Below the pieces are notes generated by a model, which was given only the letters and a program-made list of their open reading frames with translations, ran no database searches and had not been told where the DNA came from. A DNA stretch of 64,000 bases from Oscillatoria sp. CS-180. GTDB lineage: Bacteria; Cyanobacteriota; Cyanobacteriia; Phormidesmidales; Phormidesmidaceae. Within the stretch, counting starts at the first letter, position 1. Each line of letters opens with the position of its first letter. Position numbers and translations under genes: made by a program. This document shows positions 47,292 to 57,548 of this stretch, in pieces. The stretch is taken from NCBI RefSeq assembly GCF_028330965.1, contig NZ_JAQMUB010000079.1, positions 1 through 64,000 on the forward strand, given 5' to 3'.

Positions 47292-47784
47292 GACGAGAGT
47301 TAACGGTTGTATCAGGTGACGTTTCCACTTGAGTCTCCGAATTCAAGTGATTTAAGGTTTCGGTAAAATCTTGAATCCCCTTAAACTGACGATAGACAGA
47401 GGCAAAGCGAATGTAGGCTACCTCACTGATATCTTTGAGTCGTTTGAGCACTAAATCGCCAATTTCTGTGCTTTCAATTTCTCGACGTGCCCGCTGCTGC
47501 AAATCCGCCTCAATATCATCTACTAAGGAATCGAGGGTGCTGGCCTCAACCCCGGTTTTCTCGCAAGCCCGGATAACGCCTCGTAATACTTTAGACCGAT
47601 CAAAGGACTCACGATCGCCACTCTGCTTGATCACCGTGATCGGAACGTATTCAATCCGTTCGTAGGTCGTAAATCGTCTTCCGCACTCTAGACACTCGCG
47701 TCTGCGACGAATACTTCTGCCGCTCTCAGCCGAACGAGACTCTAAAACGCGGTTGTTAGGATGCTGGCAGAAGGGACACTGCAT
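47272..47784 (-). CDS. nrdR: Transcriptional repressor NrdR
   Basis: 170 residues from ATG 47784 ([17 protein letters not shown]); the frame runs further upstream without similarity. The zinc ribbon CPFC..CLEC (residues 3-37 region) and the ATP-cone (about 48-138) are typical. It represses ribonucleotide reductase genes when dATP is bound. Its end overlaps the convergent HAD gene. Confidence 0.95.
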   Translation of the reverse strand: MQCPFCQHPNNRVLESRSAESGRSIRRRRECLECGRRFTTYERIEYVPITVIKQSGDRESFDRSKVLRGVIRACEKTGVEASTLDSLVDDIEADLQQRARREIESTEIGDLVLKRLKDISEVAYIRFASVYRQFKGIQDFTETLNHLNSETQVETSPDTTVNSRLNALIS

Positions 47785-48010
47785 GCCGCTATGTCTCCAG
47801 TAGAACTCAACTAAGTCAAAAAAATACCTACATATCGCCGAACTTAACAACAAAGTTGTCAAGTCTTAAAGCATTCTTAGGTAGTCTCCTTTTTAATAGT
47901 ATCTAACTCTAGAAAAATGAAGCAGCGGTCCGCATAAACGAACCGCTGCCCAGTGCTCTGTAAGCTTTTGCAGAATCAGCGAATCTGACCAGCAAAATCA
48001 GATCTCGAAG

Positions 48011-48109
48011 CTAGTCTTTAGAAATCCGGGGAGGTTCGCGAAACGCGATCGCAAAAAACAGCGTACCAATGATGCAAGTGAAAATAAAAATGTAAGCAAC
48101 GGCTTCCAT
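48011..48109 (-). CDS. psbT: Photosystem II protein T
   Basis: A 32-residue protein, MEAVAYIFIFTCIIGTLFFA then IAFREPPRISKD: the standard PsbT sequence with one thylakoid helix, located at the PSII dimer interface. The gene lies 137 bases after psbB on the same strand, the conserved psbB-psbT order. Confidence 0.96.
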   Translation of the reverse strand: MEAVAYIFIFTCIIGTLFFAIAFREPPRISKD

Positions 48110-48246
48110 CTTTAGGGCCTCCTACTCTACTTACTCTACGTTTAGTCTAAGGTATTTCGATGAAAAAGCGTTCAGCTATTTAATATCCTTACTGAAAGGG
48201 AAAAAGCTGAACGCTTGATCAATTGATCTGCAAAGCTCAGAACTGC

Positions 48247-49779
48247 TTATACAGTCTCTTTGCTACGGGTCGAGCGGTCACCCACTTTCTGGAAGAAACC
48301 CCACTCCACCTGCTCGGCAGAAAGCTCGGGGTCGATACCTGCAAAGACGTCCCGGTATAGTGTCCGAGAACCATGCCAGATATGCCCAAAGAAGAAGAGC
48401 AGTGCGAAGACAGCATGAGCATAGGTGAACCAGCCACGGGGACTTGTCCGGAAGACACCGTCTGATTCTAGAGTTTCGCGATCGAACTCAAAAGGCTCAC
48501 CGAGCTGCGCCTTACGAGCAATTCGCTTCACCTCAGCGGGATCCGTAACGGTCTCACCAGCACGCTCTCCACCGTAGAACGAAACGGTCACACCAGTTTG
48601 CTCAAAGCTGTACTTAGACTCAGCTCGACGGAAAGGAATATCGGCACGAACAATGCCATTTTTGTCGGTCAGAACGACCGGGAACGTCTCAAAGAAGTTA
48701 GGCAAACGACGGACGCTCAGCACTCGGCCTTCGCCATCCTTGAAGACAGGGTGACCCAGCCAGCTGCGGGCAATCCCATCACCTTCGTTCATCGGCCCTA
48801 CGCGGAACAAACCACCCTTCGCAGGGCTGTTACCCACGTAATCGTAGAACGCCAGCTTCTCAGGAATAGCTGCATACGCCTCTTCAGCGGAAGCACCTGT
48901 TGCGGAAGCCGCTTGAGCGCGTCGCTGAATTTCTTCCTGGAAATAGCCACTATCCCACTGATAGCGAGTAGGGCCAAACAGTTCGATCGGCGTTGCTGCA
49001 TTGCCGTACCACATCGTTCCGGCAACCACAAAAGCGGCGAAGAAGACAGCGGCAATACTACTAGACAGAACTGTTTCGATGTTACCCATCCGCAGAGCCT
49101 TGTAGAGACGCTGAGGAGGACGCACTGTCAAGTGAAACAATCCAGCGATGATGCCAACAATACCAGCAGCAATGTGGTGGGCAACAATGCCCCCAGGATT
49201 GAACGGGTTGAATCCGGCGGGTCCCCATTCAGGCGCTACCCCCTGAACGTGACCTGTGACGCCGTAAGGATCAGAAATCCACATGCCAGGTCCCCATAGA
49301 CCTGTTAGGTGGAACGCGCCAAAGCCGAAGCACAGAAGACCCGATAAAAATAGATGAATACCGAACATCTTGGGCAAATCCAGAGCAGGCTCGCCTGTTC
49401 TGGGATCGCGGAAGAGATCCAAATCCCAATACACCCAGTGCCAACAAGCCGCCAAGAACAGCAGACCCGAAAGCACGATATGCGCTGCGGCAACACCCTC
49501 AAAGCTCCAGAAGCCAGGATTGACAGCGGGCTCACCCGTAACGCTCCACCCCCCCCAGGACTGAGTGACTCCCAAGCGGGCCATGAAGGGAAGCACAAAC
49601 ATTCCCTGACGCCACATCGGATTCAAAACAGGATCACTGGGATCAAAGGTGGCTAACTCGAACAAAGCCATAGAGCCAGCCCAGCCTGCTACCAATGCCG
49701 TATGCATGAGGTGAACAGATATTAGGCGACCAGGGTCGTTAAGAACGACCGTATGTACTCGATACCAGGGTAGTCCCAT
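48247..49779 (-). CDS. psbB: Photosystem II CP47 chlorophyll protein
   Basis: A 510-residue inner antenna protein with six thylakoid helices and a large lumenal loop (about 258-450). [20 protein letters not shown] is the invariant start, and histidine ligands of chlorophyll lie in [27 protein letters not shown] and [19 protein letters not shown]. It binds the PSII core and passes energy to the reaction centre. It is followed by psbT. Confidence 0.98.
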   Translation of the reverse strand: MGLPWYRVHTVVLNDPGRLISVHLMHTALVAGWAGSMALFELATFDPSDPVLNPMWRQGMFVLPFMARLGVTQSWGGWSVTGEPAVNPGFWSFEGVAAAHIVLSGLLFLAACWHWVYWDLDLFRDPRTGEPALDLPKMFGIHLFLSGLLCFGFGAFHLTGLWGPGMWISDPYGVTGHVQGVAPEWGPAGFNPFNPGGIVAHHIAAGIVGIIAGLFHLTVRPPQRLYKALRMGNIETVLSSSIAAVFFAAFVVAGTMWYGNAATPIELFGPTRYQWDSGYFQEEIQRRAQAASATGASAEEAYAAIPEKLAFYDYVGNSPAKGGLFRVGPMNEGDGIARSWLGHPVFKDGEGRVLSVRRLPNFFETFPVVLTDKNGIVRADIPFRRAESKYSFEQTGVTVSFYGGERAGETVTDPAEVKRIARKAQLGEPFEFDRETLESDGVFRTSPRGWFTYAHAVFALLFFFGHIWHGSRTLYRDVFAGIDPELSAEQVEWGFFQKVGDRSTRSKETV

Positions 49780-50149
49780 CGACTACTCTCCTCCTCTTAG
49801 TTTCAACAATTCCTTTTGCAGGTTTATTAAGAGTCATGATTATTGATAGCCTACCAGACTTGCCGCCTCCCAATCGCCCAGAGGGGACCCAAGAAGCTCA
49901 TTCAGGTGATCGGTTCACCCACGCAAGACAAAAAAGATCAGATCCCATCTGGTCAGTTCGACCTTGCAATGATAAGTCTTGTAGACAAGATATAAAGAAG
50001 TGTAACTAGTGTCACATCCCTACGCAATCGACTTCAGCGGATAAACGCTGACCCTGACCGCGATCGCAATTCGCTAGGATTGAGATCAAGGCAGTTTAGG
50101 GATGAAAACTAGCTGATTGAGCCAATTTGAATCCTTGAGGAGAACACTG
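49780..50149. other. Divergent promoter spacer psbB / ferredoxin
   Basis: No gene. Promoters for psbB (minus) and the ferredoxin gene (plus) lie here; I cannot place their boxes with confidence. GAGGAG at about 50137-50142 is the ribosome site of the ferredoxin. Confidence 0.5.
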
Positions 50150-50467
50150 ATGGCGGTTATTAAGTTTCTTGAAGAAGGGAAGGAGGCAAAGGAAGTTGTC
50201 GCAGCGGATGGGGCTAATCTCCGATACAAAGCGATGGAGAACGGGGTTGATATCTATACCTTTACTGGGAAGCTGACGAACTGTGGTGGTTATGGCCAAT
50301 GTGGCACCTGTGTCGTTGATGTCATTGAAGGTGCAGAAAATTTATCACCGCGTACCAAGGTTGAAGAGCGAAAGCTTCGTAAGCGTCCTGAGAGCTGTCG
50401 TCTGGCCTGTCAAGTCGTTGTTAATGGCCCTGTCACGGTGCAAACCAAACCTAAGAAGAAGAAATAG
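50150..50467 (+). CDS. 2Fe-2S ferredoxin
   Basis: 105 residues from ATG 50150 (GAGGAG seven bases before). The plant-type cluster ligands are Cys45, Cys51, Cys54 and a Cys in ESCRLAC (Cys87 most likely), spaced CX5CX2CXnC rather than CX4CX2C of PetF. A Lys tail (KPKKKK) ends the protein. It is a soluble electron carrier, distinct from PetF. Its place opposite psbB hints at a photosynthetic link, which is inference. Confidence 0.88.
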   Translation: MAVIKFLEEGKEAKEVVAADGANLRYKAMENGVDIYTFTGKLTNCGGYGQCGTCVVDVIEGAENLSPRTKVEERKLRKRPESCRLACQVVVNGPVTVQTKPKKKK

Positions 50468-50599
50468 GTCATCAACGTTTGCGCTTATGTGAGTTAGGTG
50501 CTTGGGTTTTTGGGGAAGGACGAAGACTAAACGATTCGTTAGCGCGATAGCGTAGACTGTAGATGCTGATGTTGTGCTTGAGAGTTAAGGTTTTACATC

Positions 50600-50710
50600 A
50601 TGGAAGTTAATAATCTAGGCTTTGTCGCGAGCATTTTGTTTGTTTTAGTGCCCACGGTCTTTCTTCTCATTCTGTATATTCAGACTTCTAGTAAGCAGAC
50701 AGGTTCTTAA
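50600..50710 (+). CDS. psbM: Photosystem II protein M
   Basis: A 36-residue protein, [20 protein letters not shown] then [16 protein letters not shown]. This is PsbM, a single-helix subunit at the PSII dimer interface. It lies 132 bases after the ferredoxin gene, with a hairpin terminator about 130 bases downstream. Confidence 0.96.
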   Translation: MEVNNLGFVASILFVLVPTVFLLILYIQTSSKQTGS

Positions 50711-50843
50711 GTTCGATCAGATTTTGTTTCACAAGTTAGGCCTCTGTCTTAGCCAAATAAGGCGGTTTAGACTGGGGTCTATGCTTGATTGCATCGCCAG
50801 CTCGATGCAGAAAAAGGCTTGAACCTTTGACTAATCACACTGT

Positions 50844-50885
50844 TTTGGGCTGTTTGTTCGTTGAGAATAGGCAGCCCAAATTTTT
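50844..50885 (+). terminator. Terminator after psbM
   Basis: TTTGGGCTG (50844-50852) and its complement CAGCCCAAA (50872-50880) form a 9-bp stem with a 19-base loop; TTTTT follows. The rest of the spacer 50711-51058 shows nothing else. Confidence 0.75.
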
Positions 50886-51058
50886 GCCGATGGCATCAAA
50901 ATGCCCTAACTAAAAAGTGGTCGTTTCTGCTGGTTGAGTTGAAGCGGAAAATCTCCGCAACCCTGTGTCATTGTTGAACGACTTCCCTAGAGGGTGAAGT
51001 CAGTATTGAACAGACTACCGATAAACTACAGCTTGAGACCTGATCGCTGAGTAAGCGT

Positions 51059-51820
51059 TCAAAGCGTGAGTAGCTGTTGAGCGATCGCCACACTGAAATA
51101 CGCCTGGTTCATAGACATCCCTTGCAAAACTTGGCAAGGATGGGTTGGCTCTCCTAAGTGATTGAGAACCAAAGACGCTTTTGAAAAGTTCTGCTGCACC
51201 GTGTAGCCATTGATAGTCACTACTGTTTTCAAGCCTGCACCGGTGGCCGCAGCCAGGCCATGTTCAGTATCTTCAATCACGATGCAGTGGCTTGATGAAA
51301 GAGCCGTTTTGTCGAGGACGTAGTGATAAATATCGGGCGCTGGTTTTTTATGCGGCACGATATCACCCGCCGCAATGACTGCAAACCAGTTAGCTGCTTC
51401 AGGATCGAGCGCTGTTTCTAACAAGGTAAGAGCATTTTCTAAGCGACTGGTGGTGGCGATCGCCAAACAAAGACCCGCTCGTCTTGCTTCAGAAATTAGC
51501 CTCTCGACGCCGGGCCTCAGCTGAATATTGCCAGTCTTCAGCAGAGCCGTGTAGCGTTCAGTTTTAGTGCGATGGAGATCAGCGATGAATTCCGTCCAAT
51601 TGTGGATTTCCGGAACATGCGGTGAGTAGTGCTCAATGAAATAGCGAATGCGCTCTTTGCCCCCTGCTACCTGCAGGAGATCGCCATAAAGCGCCGTTGA
51701 CCAGTGCCAGTTCAGACCTGCGGCTTGAAAAGTTTGATTAAAAGCAACGCGATGTCCATCCCGTTCAGTTTCTGCCAAAGTCCCATCGACGTCAAAGATG
51801 ATGGCTTCGAGCGTAGTCAT
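51059..51820 (-). CDS. cbbY: CbbY-type HAD phosphatase
   Basis: A 253-residue HAD-IA protein of the CbbY group. Motif I FDVDGTLAETERDGHRVAFN is the hallmark; ATTSRLENA is motif II, KKPAPDIY motif III and VIEDTEHGLAAATGAG motif IV. CbbY hydrolyses xylulose-1,5-bisphosphate, an inhibitor formed by Rubisco, in photosynthetic bacteria and plastids. A small membrane-peptide frame lies 48 bases upstream on the same strand. Confidence 0.9.
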   Translation of the reverse strand: MTTLEAIIFDVDGTLAETERDGHRVAFNQTFQAAGLNWHWSTALYGDLLQVAGGKERIRYFIEHYSPHVPEIHNWTEFIADLHRTKTERYTALLKTGNIQLRPGVERLISEARRAGLCLAIATTSRLENALTLLETALDPEAANWFAVIAAGDIVPHKKPAPDIYHYVLDKTALSSSHCIVIEDTEHGLAAATGAGLKTVVTINGYTVQQNFSKASLVLNHLGEPTHPCQVLQGMSMNQAYFSVAIAQQLLTL

Positions 51821-51868
51821 GAATAATCTCTGTCAGGAAGATTCGCTGCGATCGCCATACTCTCATGT

Positions 51869-51976
51869 TTAGCGATCGCTAGATGAAGAGACAATGACGC
51901 GCCAAGCAATAAACAGAAGGAACGACACATATCCAATCACAAATATCCACTCCTGAAGCGTATCTCTTGGAAACAT
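51869..51976 (-). CDS. Possible 35-residue single-helix membrane peptide
   Basis: The frame reads MFPRDTLQEWIFVIGYVSFL then LFIAWRVIVSSSSDR. It has one membrane helix flanked by charged ends, like the many small subunits of thylakoid complexes. GAGAG lies a few bases before the ATG. It does not match PsbM, PsbT, PetN, PetL or Ycf12 as I know them. It could be a chance frame. Confidence 0.45.
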   Translation of the reverse strand: MFPRDTLQEWIFVIGYVSFLLFIAWRVIVSSSSDR

Positions 51977-52329
51977 TGCTCTCTCTGTGAGGGAAATAAG
52001 GGGGAAATGTGAAAAAGGATGCAGTTTGGTCCTGCGCAACAGGAGGAAGACAATAGCAAGAAGGAGGACTGCAATTATTTACGCAGTAACAACAATTATG
52101 GTTCTGTAGTTACCCCGTCACCCACTTCAGGGTCATTTTCTCATACCATCACAGCAGCTTATCCCCAAACGCTCACCGACCGTGGATATAGCCCTCGTCG
52201 TTCCGCTAAGGCAAGACGACAACCTATTCGGTGATGTGCTCAATATCTGAACGCTGCGCTAACGTGCCGCCGCATCGTGAAGGTCCCTTAACGCCAGCCT
52301 AAACCTCTAACCTCGTATAAGCTTTGGTC
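51977..52329. other. Spacer before the AddB-like gene
   Basis: A 71-codon plus frame from 52019 is open, but it lacks a ribosome site, known motifs and typical codon use; I do not call it. Otherwise nothing is seen. Confidence 0.4.
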
Positions 52330-54444
52330 ATGGAGAACTTGACCTGGATCGAAGGCACAACTCGCAGTGGCAAAACAGCCCAGCTGCTAGCCCATTTATC
52401 GGGGCTGGCTGAACGCGATCGCGTCGAGACCGGAACCGTGTTTCTGATGTTTGCGGCTAACGGAGATAACCGCTTAGTCCTAGCTGACCGCTTGGCGGAG
52501 ACAATTCCTGCTAGCGTGCCCGTAACCACCTCAACGCCAGCCGGCTTCATTCAAAACGAAGTCGCTTTATTCTGGCCTGTGTTAGTCGAGGCCTTGGGTC
52601 TGAGTCCACAGTTTCCCATGAAGCTGCGCCCCGAAAACGAGCAGGAACTGGCAACTCAGGTCTGGCGAAGTGAGCTTGAAGGAGATGCCCTATTGGTTCC
52701 CGGCTGGACAGAAGCACAGACCGTCCGGCGATCGCTTGATTTCCTGTTGCTTGCAGCCAACAGTGGCATTCCGGCGGAGGACCTCTCCACGCTTTTACCA
52801 GAAGGTATGCCCAACGGCATTGCTCCGGTCGAAGTCTGGGAGGCGATCGCGCAAGCAATTGTCACCTGGCGAGATTGGTGTCTCAAGCGAGGCTTCTTGA
52901 CTTACAGCATCGCGACAGAACTCTATTGGCGCTACCTCTTACCGCATTCGCTCTATCTCGAAAAGTTTACTCAGCGATTCTGTGGTGTCTTGGCGGACGA
53001 CTTGGATGAATATCCGGCCATTTTTCGCATGATTCTGGCGCATGCAGACAGCTTGGGATTACCGACTGCCATCACATGGAATCCCTATGGCAAAGTCCGG
53101 CTAGGTGTTGGTGCCGATCCTGGTGCCTTAGAGAAGCTGCGGAATCAGGCAACCGTGCTGGATGACACATCAAATATTGCCTCAGATACCATCGCAGCAA
53201 CTTGGGGTGAACTCCTTGTCACCGCTGTGCTCGACCCTGTGGCCGTACCTGAGCCTATCGAAGCTATCCAGGTCATTCAATCAACATCAAGAGGAGAGCT
53301 GTTGCGTAGAACTGCCGAAGCGATCGCCCAAGCGATTCAGCAGGAAGCAATGACGCCGGGAGAGATCGCCGTAATTGGTCCTGGATTCGACGCGATCGCC
53401 CGCTACACCCTAGCTGAGATCCTCCAAAAACAGGGCATTCCCGTGGTCTCCTTGAACGACCAGCGCCCCCTAGTCAGTACACCGTTAGTGCGATCAGTTC
53501 TGACCTTAATTCCCTTCATCTATTCCGGATTGGGACGATTCCTTGACAAGGATGCCGTCGCTGAGATGCTGGTTGTTCTCAGTCAGTCTGCTCAAGGCAG
53601 CCCTAACCAGTCCTGGTTTGAGCGCGTACAAATTGATCCGGTGCGGGCAGAATTGATTGTCGACCATTGCTTCCAACCGGATCTCGAACATCCTGACCTG
53701 CTGGAAGTGACTGAATTTCCTCGTTGGGATCGACTGGGATATCAGGCAACAGAGGCATACAACACCCTACGAGAGTGGATTGCTCAACAGCGGCAAGCGC
53801 GTCAGCAGCGCCTCATCACAAGTCCCGTAAGCCTGATTGATAGAGCCATCCAATCTTTCTTGTGGCGCGGCAACTATTTACCCTATGACCAGTTGGCTGC
53901 TCTACGAGAACTGGTTGAGACGGCACAGCACTTTTGGGAAGTACAGGGCCGTCTGCAACTACAGCGGCGGTTCTCCAGCGATGCTCTAGACACCGAATTG
54001 TCCCCCGAAGGACGATTTCTGCATTTGCTGCGTCAAGGTATCGTTACCGCCAATCCCTTTCCGGTCAAACCTTTGGAGCAGGGGCAGCAGGGAATTACCC
54101 TCTCAACGGTTTTTCAATATCGCTCACAGCGGCTAACGCATCGTTGGCAATTTTGGCTGGATGCAGGATCACCGCGATGGCTTACAGGGACTGACGCTCT
54201 CTTTGGCTATCCCATTTTCCTGGAAGGTCGGCAAGGTCGTCCGTGGACAGCAGACTTTATTGAACAAAGTCATGAGGCCCGTCTAGAACGCATCTTGCGG
54301 GATCTATTGGGCCGCGCGACCGAGCAGGTCATTCTCTGTCACAGCGATCTGGCTGTTAATGGACAAGAACAAACTGGACCGCTCCTGACCTTAATCGATG
54401 TTGCAGAGGAGTGGTCACTGGCGACTTTGGAGACCGCCCCTTAG
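52330..54444 (+). CDS. UvrD/AddB-like ATPase
   Basis: About 704 residues from ATG 52330. It begins MENLTWIEGTTRSGKTAQLL with a P-loop GTTRSGKT (residues 9-16), and LADDLDEYPAIFR resembles an SF1 Walker B. IAVIGPGFDAIARYTLAEIL..GIPVVSLNDQRPLVSTPLVRSVL matches the second RecA-like part of UvrD/PcrA/AddB helicases. I see no C-terminal nuclease motif. It may be a RecBCD/AddAB-type accessory subunit in DNA repair; that is inference. It ends tail to tail with a coiled-coil gene. Confidence 0.75.
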   Translation: MENLTWIEGTTRSGKTAQLLAHLSGLAERDRVETGTVFLMFAANGDNRLVLADRLAETIPASVPVTTSTPAGFIQNEVALFWPVLVEALGLSPQFPMKLRPENEQELATQVWRSELEGDALLVPGWTEAQTVRRSLDFLLLAANSGIPAEDLSTLLPEGMPNGIAPVEVWEAIAQAIVTWRDWCLKRGFLTYSIATELYWRYLLPHSLYLEKFTQRFCGVLADDLDEYPAIFRMILAHADSLGLPTAITWNPYGKVRLGVGADPGALEKLRNQATVLDDTSNIASDTIAATWGELLVTAVLDPVAVPEPIEAIQVIQSTSRGELLRRTAEAIAQAIQQEAMTPGEIAVIGPGFDAIARYTLAEILQKQGIPVVSLNDQRPLVSTPLVRSVLTLIPFIYSGLGRFLDKDAVAEMLVVLSQSAQGSPNQSWFERVQIDPVRAELIVDHCFQPDLEHPDLLEVTEFPRWDRLGYQATEAYNTLREWIAQQRQARQQRLITSPVSLIDRAIQSFLWRGNYLPYDQLAALRELVETAQHFWEVQGRLQLQRRFSSDALDTELSPEGRFLHLLRQGIVTANPFPVKPLEQGQQGITLSTVFQYRSQRLTHRWQFWLDAGSPRWLTGTDALFGYPIFLEGRQGRPWTADFIEQSHEARLERILRDLLGRATEQVILCHSDLAVNGQEQTGPLLTLIDVAEEWSLATLETAP

Positions 54445-55436
54445 GACGGGTCGTTCGGTAACTTAAGCGGCTGAATGGGTTGTGAGGGCTGCGATCGCCG
54501 ACGAGCCCGATGGGTACGGTTTTGGGCAACCGATGGGTCAGCAGTAGCGGAAGACTGGACCGTTTGGATCTGTCGTAGCTTATGCAGCTCGCGCTTATAG
54601 CGATCGCGCTCGGCAGCAACGGCTTGATAACGCTGTCGAAGCTGAGCCTCCTGTTCGACGTGGTCCATCAACATCGCTTCTAGCTCATGAATACGATGCT
54701 CCTGCCGATGCAAAGCCATCTCCAACACACCCGTGTCGGCATCGCCATCCCCCACAGAATCCATCACATCTTCTGGATCTAAGATCGACATGGATTCTCG
54801 GGTATTGGCATCTTCCTCTACGGAATCGGCCTGAGTTGTTGCATCCGTTTCCTGAAAAGCTTCTAAATCGGCGATCATCGCCTGAATCGTCTTAATAATT
54901 TGACTCAAATGGGTGTGATGTCCACCTAGATCTGATTTCAGGCTAGTTAGGTGCTGCTTAGCGGCACTCAGATGTTGACTGAGGTTAACTGACATGGAAC
55001 GGGCCACCATCACCTCGGCTTCCAAAGCTAGCTGATAGTCTGGTGATTCTTTGTTTGCGCCTTTGCCAGATTGTTGCTGCTGCCCCAAATACTGTAAGTA
55101 CCCCTGCAGTTCTGCATTGGTTTGATGGAACTGAATATTGAGGTAGTCAAACTCTTGCTGTTGATGATCAATCAGCTCGTTCAAGCGATAGCCCATGACG
55201 CTGAGGAGATGATTTTGCACCTCGGTAAACTGAGCAAGTTGCTGCTTTAAATGAGCGATCGCCTGCTGCTGAACATTCGCATATTTCTCAGTATTAGCAA
55301 GCTGAGTCTCAACCCATTGCTTATCTCGAACTTGAGCGGTCAATTCGTCAAGCGAACCTAAAGCCTGATCTAGAGCCTGCTGTAGTAGACACACCCGCTG
55401 AACAAGTTTGAAATCCAGAGAATTGCTCTGTTGCAT
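54441..55436 (-). CDS. Long coiled-coil protein of unknown function
   Basis: A 331-residue soluble protein, Gln-rich, mostly helical. Coiled-coil stretches lie at about 10-130 and 145-205 and again at 238-285 (HRQEHRIHELEAMLMDHVEQ), separated by an acidic linker (about 205-235) and ending in a basic, Pro-rich tail. I do not recognise it; a structural role is likely. Its stop and that of the AddB-like gene overlap within the four bases TTAG. Confidence 0.78.
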   Translation of the reverse strand: MQQSNSLDFKLVQRVCLLQQALDQALGSLDELTAQVRDKQWVETQLANTEKYANVQQQAIAHLKQQLAQFTEVQNHLLSVMGYRLNELIDHQQQEFDYLNIQFHQTNAELQGYLQYLGQQQQSGKGANKESPDYQLALEAEVMVARSMSVNLSQHLSAAKQHLTSLKSDLGGHHTHLSQIIKTIQAMIADLEAFQETDATTQADSVEEDANTRESMSILDPEDVMDSVGDGDADTGVLEMALHRQEHRIHELEAMLMDHVEQEAQLRQRYQAVAAERDRYKRELHKLRQIQTVQSSATADPSVAQNRTHRARRRSQPSQPIQPLKLPNDPS

Positions 55437-55704
55437 AGTTGAGAATTAACTACGATTTGGCGGGCAATGTGAAAGCTTGAAGACTCAATTTATCAGAGCT
55501 GGCAGGAGAATGTTGTCTGGTACACAACACCTGTAGTGTAGAGAGACAATTCTTTACCAAGATGCACGGATGCAGTAATGTTTAGGAAAATCTAGAAATT
55601 GTTCAAACAACCGTAGGAACACTGATATTTGAGCACTGTAGACACGCTGTTTTTCTGAAATTGTCGTGCGATACGATGACTTCACTTTCACACCTTAGAA
55701 TGGG

Positions 55705-56538
55705 ATGACTTTCTCTGCACGACCTCGAAAACAATTTGGGCAGCATTGGCTTCAGAGTGAAACGGTTTTATCCAAAATTGTTGAGGCAGCAGCTCTAAAA
55801 AATGACGATTGCATCCTGGAGATTGGTCCAGGCACAGGGGTGCTGACTCATCGGCTGTTATCCCAGGCGCAGCAAGTCGTAGCGGTCGAAATCGATTATG
55901 ACCTGTGTCACAAACTCGTCGCAAAATTTGCTGGAGCGCAAAATCTGTTGCTGCTGCAGGGCGATTTCTTGACCATGAACTTAACCGAAAAGCTCTCAGG
56001 CTCAGGATTTCAGGATCCGAATAAAGTTGTTGCCAACATTCCTTACTACATTACGGGACCGATTTTAGAGCGTTTGCTGGGAACGATTATTCAACCTCAA
56101 ATCGCTTCTTTCGACCAGATTGTCTTGCTCGTTCAACAGGACATTGCTAATCGCCTCTGTGCTCAATCTGGAACCAAAACTTTTGGTGGCTTAACAGTCA
56201 AAGTGCAATACCTAGCAGATTGCGAAATCATCTGTTCAGTGCCACCCAAAGCTTTCCATCCGCCACCCAAGGTTTGGTCAGCCGTCATTCGGCTATCTCC
56301 GCGTCCATTCCCCTTACAGGCTCAAGATCCTCAGCTGTTGCAACAGCTTGTGAAATTGGGGTTTGCTAATAAGCGCAAGATGCTGCGGAACAATCTGTCG
56401 TCCATAATTGAGCGATCGCAGCTACTGGCATTGTTTGAAATGCTAAACATTGCTGACAACGTGCGAGCAGAAGACCTGTCTGTGGCAGAGTGGGTGTCGT
56501 TGAGTAATAAGATGCTTGAGCAAGGGCATCTCACGTGA
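55705..56538 (+). CDS. rsmA: 16S rRNA dimethyltransferase RsmA (KsgA)
   Basis: A 277-residue SAM methyltransferase that dimethylates two adenines near the 3' end of 16S rRNA. RKQFGQHWL, the SAM loop EIGPGTGVLTHRLL and the catalytic NIPYYIT (NxPY motif) are present. It is followed by ispE, a common order in cyanobacteria, with 65 bases between. Confidence 0.97.
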   Translation: MTFSARPRKQFGQHWLQSETVLSKIVEAAALKNDDCILEIGPGTGVLTHRLLSQAQQVVAVEIDYDLCHKLVAKFAGAQNLLLLQGDFLTMNLTEKLSGSGFQDPNKVVANIPYYITGPILERLLGTIIQPQIASFDQIVLLVQQDIANRLCAQSGTKTFGGLTVKVQYLADCEIICSVPPKAFHPPPKVWSAVIRLSPRPFPLQAQDPQLLQQLVKLGFANKRKMLRNNLSSIIERSQLLALFEMLNIADNVRAEDLSVAEWVSLSNKMLEQGHLT

Positions 56539-56603
56539 AGACTGGATGCAGCTCCGGTTTTCTAGATCTAAAGGGCCATTTTCGGAGACAGCAGCAAAAC
56601 GAT

Positions 56604-57548
56604 ATGGATTCCTATTCTCTCTCCGCCGCCGCCAAAATCAATTTGTATTTGGAGGTCATCGGCGATCGCCCAGACGGCTATCACGAATTGGTGATGGTGA
56701 TGCAAAGCGTCAGCTTGTCAGATCGACTGACGCTGCGACGTCTAAACGTTCCTGCGATTCGGCTGAACTGCGATCATCCTCTAGTCCCCAACGATTCCAG
56801 TAACCTTGTACACAAGGCTGTGGTTCTACTCCAGTCTCGGTTTCCTCAGGCTTGGAAGCAGTACGGAGGCGTTGAAATTACCCTTGAGAAAAATATTCCT
56901 GTCGGAGCCGGCCTGGCTGGGGGGTCTACGAATGCGGCAGCAACGCTCATCGGCTTAGATATGCTGTGGCAGTTGGGACTGACCCAAATTGAGCTACAGA
57001 CATTAGGCGCCGAGTTGGGTTCAGATGTCCCTTTTTGTATCGCCGGGGGGACCGCGATCGCGACCGGACGGGGCGAACAAGTCGATTCGCTGTATGGCAT
57101 CGACAACCTCTATGTTGTATTGGCGAAGTATCAAAATTTATCCGTCTCGACCCCGTGGGCCTATCAGACCTATCGACAGCAGTTTGCCTCAACTTATGTC
57201 AGCGTCAGCGTCGAGCGAGAAAGTCGTCAAGAAGCACTGCGCTCAGGTGCAATGGTGGCAGCTATTTCCCATCAGAACGGTTCTGAGATTGGGGAACATC
57301 TGCATAACGACCTCGAAAAAGTTGTATTGCCGGCTCATCCCGATGTGCAAAAGCTGAAGGAGACGATGGTGAGTTGTGGCGGTTTGGGAACGTTGATGTC
57401 TGGCTCAGGCCCAACGGTGTTTACCCTAACGGCAACTCAGGCTGAAGCTGAAGCGATCGCAGAGCAAACCCGAAGTCGTCTGTCTGATCCCGATTTGCAG
57501 CTGTGGGTAACGTCGTTTACGCCAACGAGCATTCAGATGGTGACGTAA
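56604..57548 (+). CDS. ispE: 4-diphosphocytidyl-2-C-methyl-D-erythritol kinase
   Basis: 314 residues from ATG 56604, where family similarity starts (SAAAKINLYLEVIGDRPDGYHE); a GTG at 56535 overlapping rsmA is in frame but would add unlike sequence. The GHMP kinase ATP loop is PVGAGLAGGSTNAAA, and the third motif is LGTLMSGSGPTVF. It phosphorylates CDP-ME in the MEP route to isoprenoids, needed here for carotenoids and chlorophyll tails. Confidence 0.96.
   Translation: MDSYSLSAAAKINLYLEVIGDRPDGYHELVMVMQSVSLSDRLTLRRLNVPAIRLNCDHPLVPNDSSNLVHKAVVLLQSRFPQAWKQYGGVEITLEKNIPVGAGLAGGSTNAAATLIGLDMLWQLGLTQIELQTLGAELGSDVPFCIAGGTAIATGRGEQVDSLYGIDNLYVVLAKYQNLSVSTPWAYQTYRQQFASTYVSVSVERESRQEALRSGAMVAAISHQNGSEIGEHLHNDLEKVVLPAHPDVQKLKETMVSCGGLGTLMSGSGPTVFTLTATQAEAEAIAEQTRSRLSDPDLQLWVTSFTPTSIQMVT

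Noticed and set aside
52019-52234. 71-codon open frame before the AddB-like gene
   Set aside because: The sequence is low in complexity, with no ribosome site and no known motif.
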